This document shows, piece by piece, positions 23,342-25,682 of a DNA stretch of 25,682 bases. The position numbers and the translations under genes were made by a program. The stretch lies in contig CAYXOX010000029.1 in NCBI GenBank assembly GCA_964466745.1, positions 1 through 25,682 on the forward strand. Reading direction: 5' to 3'. Below the pieces are notes generated by a model. The model saw nothing but the letters and a program-made list of their open reading frames with translations, was not told the DNA's origin and searched no databases. This stretch comes from CAYXOX01 sp964466745 (GTDB taxonomy: Bacteria; Pseudomonadota; Alphaproteobacteria; Rhodobacterales; Rhodobacteraceae). Within the stretch, counting starts at the first letter, position 1; each line of letters opens with the position of its first letter.

Positions 23342-23878
23342 TGTGTTGTAAACCCCTTGTCCCGTGTAGCGCGGCGGCCGAGCGCGCCAACGGCGTGAAG
23401 CGCAGGCCTGCCGCAAGGATCCCGTTGGCCGCTCAAGCTGACAGCGAAGCCGCCACGGGCAGCGCCTAGAATGCTTCTTGCTCCGTATTCGGGCATTAAC
23501 ACCGGTCAACTCTCCGCGCCTGGCCAGGCAGACGGGAAGCGCAAAGGTTCCATTGATACCGCACCAGCGGATCCGGCTCGTTGCATGGACGACCGTTGAA
23601 GCGACATTGCCTGCCGCGAAGTACGGTGAACCCATCGAAGAAGGCGCAGCCTTTGGCGCGACAGGCGTCGTGGCTCGTATTGCGGGATCGGACCGCCTCT
23701 GAGGCGGTAGGGATTCTCGTGTCGATGAGTTCGGCGCCGGCAGGTCCGATCGGCGTCAGCTCTTGCGCGTCTTCTATTTGTAGCAGCTTGTCCCGCCGAT
23801 GGTCGCTCGAGCTGGGAGCCTGACGCGTATTTCGCGCGGCACATCCCGTTCCGGGCGTTACGGCGTTTGCCTTTACTC
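23342..23878. other. 537-base region without a supported gene
   Basis: It holds motif copy 5 and possible leader sequence of the DUF3309 gene. On the minus strand one frame is open without a start codon from the insertion-sequence edge (23878) to a TAA at 23496-23498. It contains HDACRAKGCAFFDGF and RQCRFNGRPCNEPD and is rich in cysteine; I do not recognise it. It may be the 3' end of a gene cut off by the insertion, or chance. Plus-strand frames look like noise. Confidence 0.45.
23496..23509 (-). promoter_or_regulatory. Regulatory motif copy 5 (minus strand TTGAC-CGGT-GTTAA, followed by TGC)
   Basis: Read on the minus strand, this copy has the same GTTAATGC downstream arm as copies 1 and 4. 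A -10-like CATTCT starts at 23473 on the minus strand, 29.5 bases from the centre. It points toward the DUF3309-ligA-polX unit, with a predicted leader of about 120 bases. Confidence 0.55.
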
Positions 23879-23953
23879 TGCCCCCTGAGAACTGGACCGT
23901 TTGAAGCTGGAGTTTTCGGCCAAGGGGACTTCACCCCGTCTCTGGTCCGGGCT

Positions 23954-24796
23954 TCATGCGACCTTCCGGGCTGGTTGCAGTTGGGCCGCAAAGGCGCTCG
24001 GCGTCAAGTTTCCGAGCGCCGAGTGCGGTCGCTCCTCGTTGTAATCGATCCTCCAATCGGTGATCCGCTGACGGGCGTCAGCCATCGACAGGAACCAGGA
24101 GGCATTTCGGCATTCCTGGCGCAGCCGACTGTTGAACGCCTCGATAAAGGCGTTGTCGGTAGGTTTTCCGGGGCGGGAGAAGTCGAGTTCGACCTTGTTC
24201 AGGTAGGCCCACTGGTCGAGCATCCTCCCGGCGAACTCAGGTCCGTTGTCCACCCGGATGCTCCGTGGCTTTCCCCGGATCCGGGCGATCCGGTCGAGCT
24301 CCTCGCCGACCTGATAGGCCCGGAAGTTCGTCCTCGCAACGGTCGCGAGAGCCTCTCTCGTATGGCAGTCCACGATGGTCAGGATCCGGAACGGGCGACC
24401 GTCGAAGAGCGTGTCCGACAGGAAGTCCATGGCCCAGACGTCGTTCATGCCCAAGGCGTCCACCCGGCCGGACCGGTAGCGGCACGCGCGCCGACGCCTG
24501 GGGCTCCGGGGCCGGATCGACAGCCCTTCTTCGCTGTAGAGCCGGTACCTTCGCTTGTGGTTGACCTGCCAGCCCTCCCGCTGGAGCAGGACGTGCAGGC
24601 GCCGGTAGCCATATCGCACGCGAGCTTCGGCCAGTTCCTTGATCCGCATTCGCAGCTCCACGGCCGGATCCCGCCGCGACCGATATCTGTGGGAAGCCCG
24701 CCCGAAGCCCATGGCCCGGAACGCCCGACGTTCCGACAGCGCGAAGACCTCCTGGTAGTGGCGGATGACTTCGCGGCGGCAGACGGGCTTCAACAC
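23954..24796 (-). CDS. IS3-family transposase OrfB (DDE integrase domain)
   Basis: The 280-residue frame starts at a GTG inside the end of OrfA. An HTH_21-like region (ELRMRIKELAEARVRYGYRR) precedes the rve integrase core with D124 (VWAMDFLSD), D183 (RVDNGPEF) and E219 (NAFIEAFNSRLRQEC), followed by IDYNEERPHSALGNLTP. In this family OrfA and OrfB are normally joined by a programmed -1 frameshift into OrfAB. It catalyses excision and integration of the element. Confidence 0.93.
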   Translation of the reverse strand: MLKPVCRREVIRHYQEVFALSERRAFRAMGFGRASHRYRSRRDPAVELRMRIKELAEARVRYGYRRLHVLLQREGWQVNHKRRYRLYSEEGLSIRPRSPRRRRACRYRSGRVDALGMNDVWAMDFLSDTLFDGRPFRILTIVDCHTREALATVARTNFRAYQVGEELDRIARIRGKPRSIRVDNGPEFAGRMLDQWAYLNKVELDFSRPGKPTDNAFIEAFNSRLRQECRNASWFLSMADARQRITDWRIDYNEERPHSALGNLTPSAFAAQLQPARKVA

Positions 24797-25056
24797 TTCT
24801 TTCGCAGGGCGTCCTGCAGCATCGTCTTGTCCAGTGTCAGGTCCGCGACGAGCCGCTTCAGCCTCGTGTTCTCCTCCTCGAGCAGCTTCAATCGCCGGAT
24901 CTCGGACACGCCCATCCCCGCGTAGACCTTCTTCCAGCGGTAGAACGTGGCCTCCGCCTCCGCCATCTTGCGGCAGATCTCGCCGACGCCCGTGCCGGCT
25001 TCCGCCTGCCTCAGCGCGAACGCAATCTGCTCGTCGGTGAATCGTTTCTTCGGCAT
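24790..25056 (-). CDS. IS3-family transposase OrfA
   Basis: An 88-residue protein, MPKKRFTDEQIAFALRQAEA then GVGEICRKMAEAEATFYRW, a helix-turn-helix of the HTH_Tnp_1 type, followed by a leucine-zipper helix (RRLKLLEEENTRLKRLVADL). It binds the terminal repeats. Its stop overlaps the OrfB start by a few bases, in the arrangement used for frameshifting (GCGAAAGAAG just upstream of the overlap). Confidence 0.9.
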   Translation of the reverse strand: MPKKRFTDEQIAFALRQAEAGTGVGEICRKMAEAEATFYRWKKVYAGMGVSEIRRLKLLEEENTRLKRLVADLTLDKTMLQDALRKKC

Positions 25057-25126
25057 CAGGGCACTCCTCTCGCTTCCGAAGTGTGCCCGAAAATTTGCAC
25101 TCAGAACGGACAAGTTTCAGGGGTCA

Positions 25127-25256
25127 AGACCACGACCACGGCGATGTACGCCCGCAGCAGCCGCAGCAGATCGCGCCGCTCCAGCAGCTGCGCGACGCGG
25201 AAAGTCGTCTTGCTCAGGGGGCGGATTCCTTCACTGACGAACTCGTAGATCGGCAT
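25127..25256 (-). pseudogene. 5' fragment of a nuclease-like gene, truncated by the insertion sequence
   Basis: From ATG 25256 the frame reads MPIYEFVSEGIRPLSKTTFR and then VAQLLERRDLLRLLRAYIAV before entering the insertion sequence. This start (MPIYE...PL..T.F...L.ERxDLQRLLR) matches uncharacterised proteins that go on to a restriction-endonuclease-like (NucS/DUF91-type) core (VIAEEFGxWEDSRRRIDLL). That core is absent both inside and beyond the insertion sequence. Only about 43 codons remain, so the gene is dead. Family recognition is from memory of the N-terminus. Confidence 0.55.
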
Positions 25257-25454
25257 GGGCAATTCGGACCTTTCAGGAATTGCTCCCTTCCAAGCGCAGC
25301 GGCACCGCGCGGGCAACCGCCGTCAGCAGCGAACGCTCCGCGACCATCGCCCGGCCCAGTGTCGCATCCGTGTTGCACGGAGGAATCGGGGATGCTCGTA
25401 AGCCTTTGGAATCTTTGGGGAGTGCTCGGGATGGGTTTGCGACACGACGCGAGA
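25257..25454. other. Intergenic stretch, nothing recognised
   Basis: Short overlapping frames on both strands lack ribosome sites and protein-like composition. It separates the truncated nuclease-like gene from the tRNA terminator, and the divergent direction suggests it contains the dead gene's promoter. Confidence 0.5.
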
Positions 25455-25478
25455 CCCAAAAGCCGCCCGGAGGGCGGC
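25455..25478 (-). terminator. Rho-independent terminator downstream of the tRNA fragment
   Basis: On the minus strand GCCGCCC-TCC-GGGCGGC is followed at once by TTTTGGGT: a perfect 7-bp GC stem and a short T-run. It starts 30 bases past the CCA end of the initiator tRNA fragment and has the orientation of a native tRNA terminator. Confidence 0.8.
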
Positions 25479-25507
25479 CCATGCATTTGACATCATGAAA
25501 GAATTTT

Positions 25508-25552
25508 TGGTTGCGGGGGTAGGATTTGAACCTACGACCTTCAGGTTATGAG
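25508..25552 (-). other. 3' half of initiator tRNA-Met (CAT): probable attachment-site remnant
   Basis: On the minus strand the sequence begins with the anticodon loop CTCATAA, then CCTG, AGGTCGT, the T-arm GTAGGTTCAAATCCTAC and the acceptor CCCCGCA-A-CCA. This is the 3' half of an alphaproteobacterial initiator tRNA. The 5' half is absent: the bases before CTCATAA are CGACACGA instead of a CAGG stem. Identity therefore stops exactly at the anticodon loop, a typical crossover point for tyrosine integrases. It is not a functional tRNA. Confidence 0.82.
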
Positions 25553-25682
25553 TCGTGTCGAACGAACCATGAACAATCACTCGGAACCGCGAGTTCTTGC
25601 GCAATTTCCGACACTTGCCGATCCCGGCAAAGCGGCCCGGCTTCGCACGATCTGTCGGGATTGCGCAGCGTTTTTCGACCTC
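25553..25682. other. Unassigned sequence beyond the attachment site
   Basis: One minus-strand frame is open from the window edge to a TAA formed inside the tRNA fragment (ending SDCSWFVRHDS); another reads through the tRNA. Neither is recognisable. It is more AT-rich than the rest and probably belongs to the integrated element or its decayed edge. Confidence 0.4.

Larger units (their letters stand above)
23879..25126 (-). mobile_element. IS3-family insertion sequence (IS407-like group), about 1,248 bp
   Basis: The left end TGCCCCCTGAGAACTGGACC and, on the opposite strand, the right end TGACCCCTGAAACTTGTCCG form imperfect terminal inverted repeats. Two overlapping frames, OrfA and OrfB, fill the interior and keep all catalytic residues, so it looks complete. 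The bases flanking it (CTC left, AGA right; ACTC and AGAC if four) do not match, so no target duplication is seen. It lies exactly at the point where a nuclease-like gene is cut off (25127). Confidence 0.88.

Noticed and set aside
23478..23702. Plus-strand frame of 74 codons left of the insertion sequence
   Set aside because: No ribosome site, no recognisable motif, and it starts next to the minus-strand promoter region.
25508..25604. Minus-strand frame reading through the tRNA fragment (VGSNPTPATKNS)
   Set aside because: That peptide is the well-known product of translating a tRNA 3' end; not a gene.
1..25682. CRISPR array or retron-like structure
   Set aside because: No regularly spaced repeats of 25-40 bases and no reverse transcriptase or Cas gene were found; the only tandem repeat is the octamer at 23077.

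Overview
The window is high-GC DNA (roughly 60-65% by eye). Protein sequences, a GTG/ATG start mix with strong GGAGG ribosome sites, and the alphaproteobacterial initiator tRNA fragment at the right end all suggest a Rhodobacteraceae-type alphaproteobacterium. It is an accessory stress and dormancy block, not a housekeeping region.

Layout. (1) 1-268 (-): N-terminus of a Crp/Fnr-type regulator running off the left edge. (2) 684-6883 (+): phasin-like protein, two coiled-coil proteins (one cytoplasmic, one exported), a bacterioferritin without the heme Met, an HdeD-like membrane protein, a SpoIIAA-like protein, an unknown four-helix membrane protein and a P2-type cation ATPase. (3) 7048-8447 (+): dodecin, an exported OB-fold-like protein and a DUF305 membrane protein. 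(4) A divergent pair of units: a stand-alone second ribosomal protein L35 plus a host-attachment-family protein on the minus strand (8508-9245), and on the plus strand (9403-12028) an unknown protein, a fusion of a ribosome hibernation factor with a cold-shock domain, a dihydrolipoamide-dehydrogenase-like flavoprotein, a small membrane protein, then a cation-efflux remnant. (5) A second divergent pair: Hsp20 and HtrA (-), glycosyltransferase and glycogen-debranching-type enzyme (+). (6) 18321-23341 (-): DUF3309-like protein, NAD-dependent DNA ligase, PolX/PHP DNA polymerase and an unusually short SLC13-type transporter. (7) 23879-25126: a complete IS3-family (IS407-like) element that cuts off a nuclease-like gene. 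(8) 25508-25552: the 3' half of an initiator tRNA with its terminator, which looks like an attachment-site remnant.

The most interesting signal is a 14-bp 5-4-5 inverted repeat, TTNRC-N4-GYNAA, usually followed by TGC. It occurs five times (609, 6948, 9328, 14793, 23496), once upstream of each transcription unit or divergent pair in regions 2-6. At every site a weak -10-like hexamer starts about 28.5-30.5 bases from the motif centre, the geometry of a Crp/Fnr activator centred near -41.5. A Crp/Fnr gene lies at the left edge. I infer one regulon joining iron storage, proteostasis, ribosome hibernation, an alternative L35, polymer and glucan metabolism, and gap-filling/nick-sealing DNA repair, perhaps a programme for surviving low energy or low oxygen. 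The motif and spacing are read directly from the sequence; the regulator and trigger are inference.
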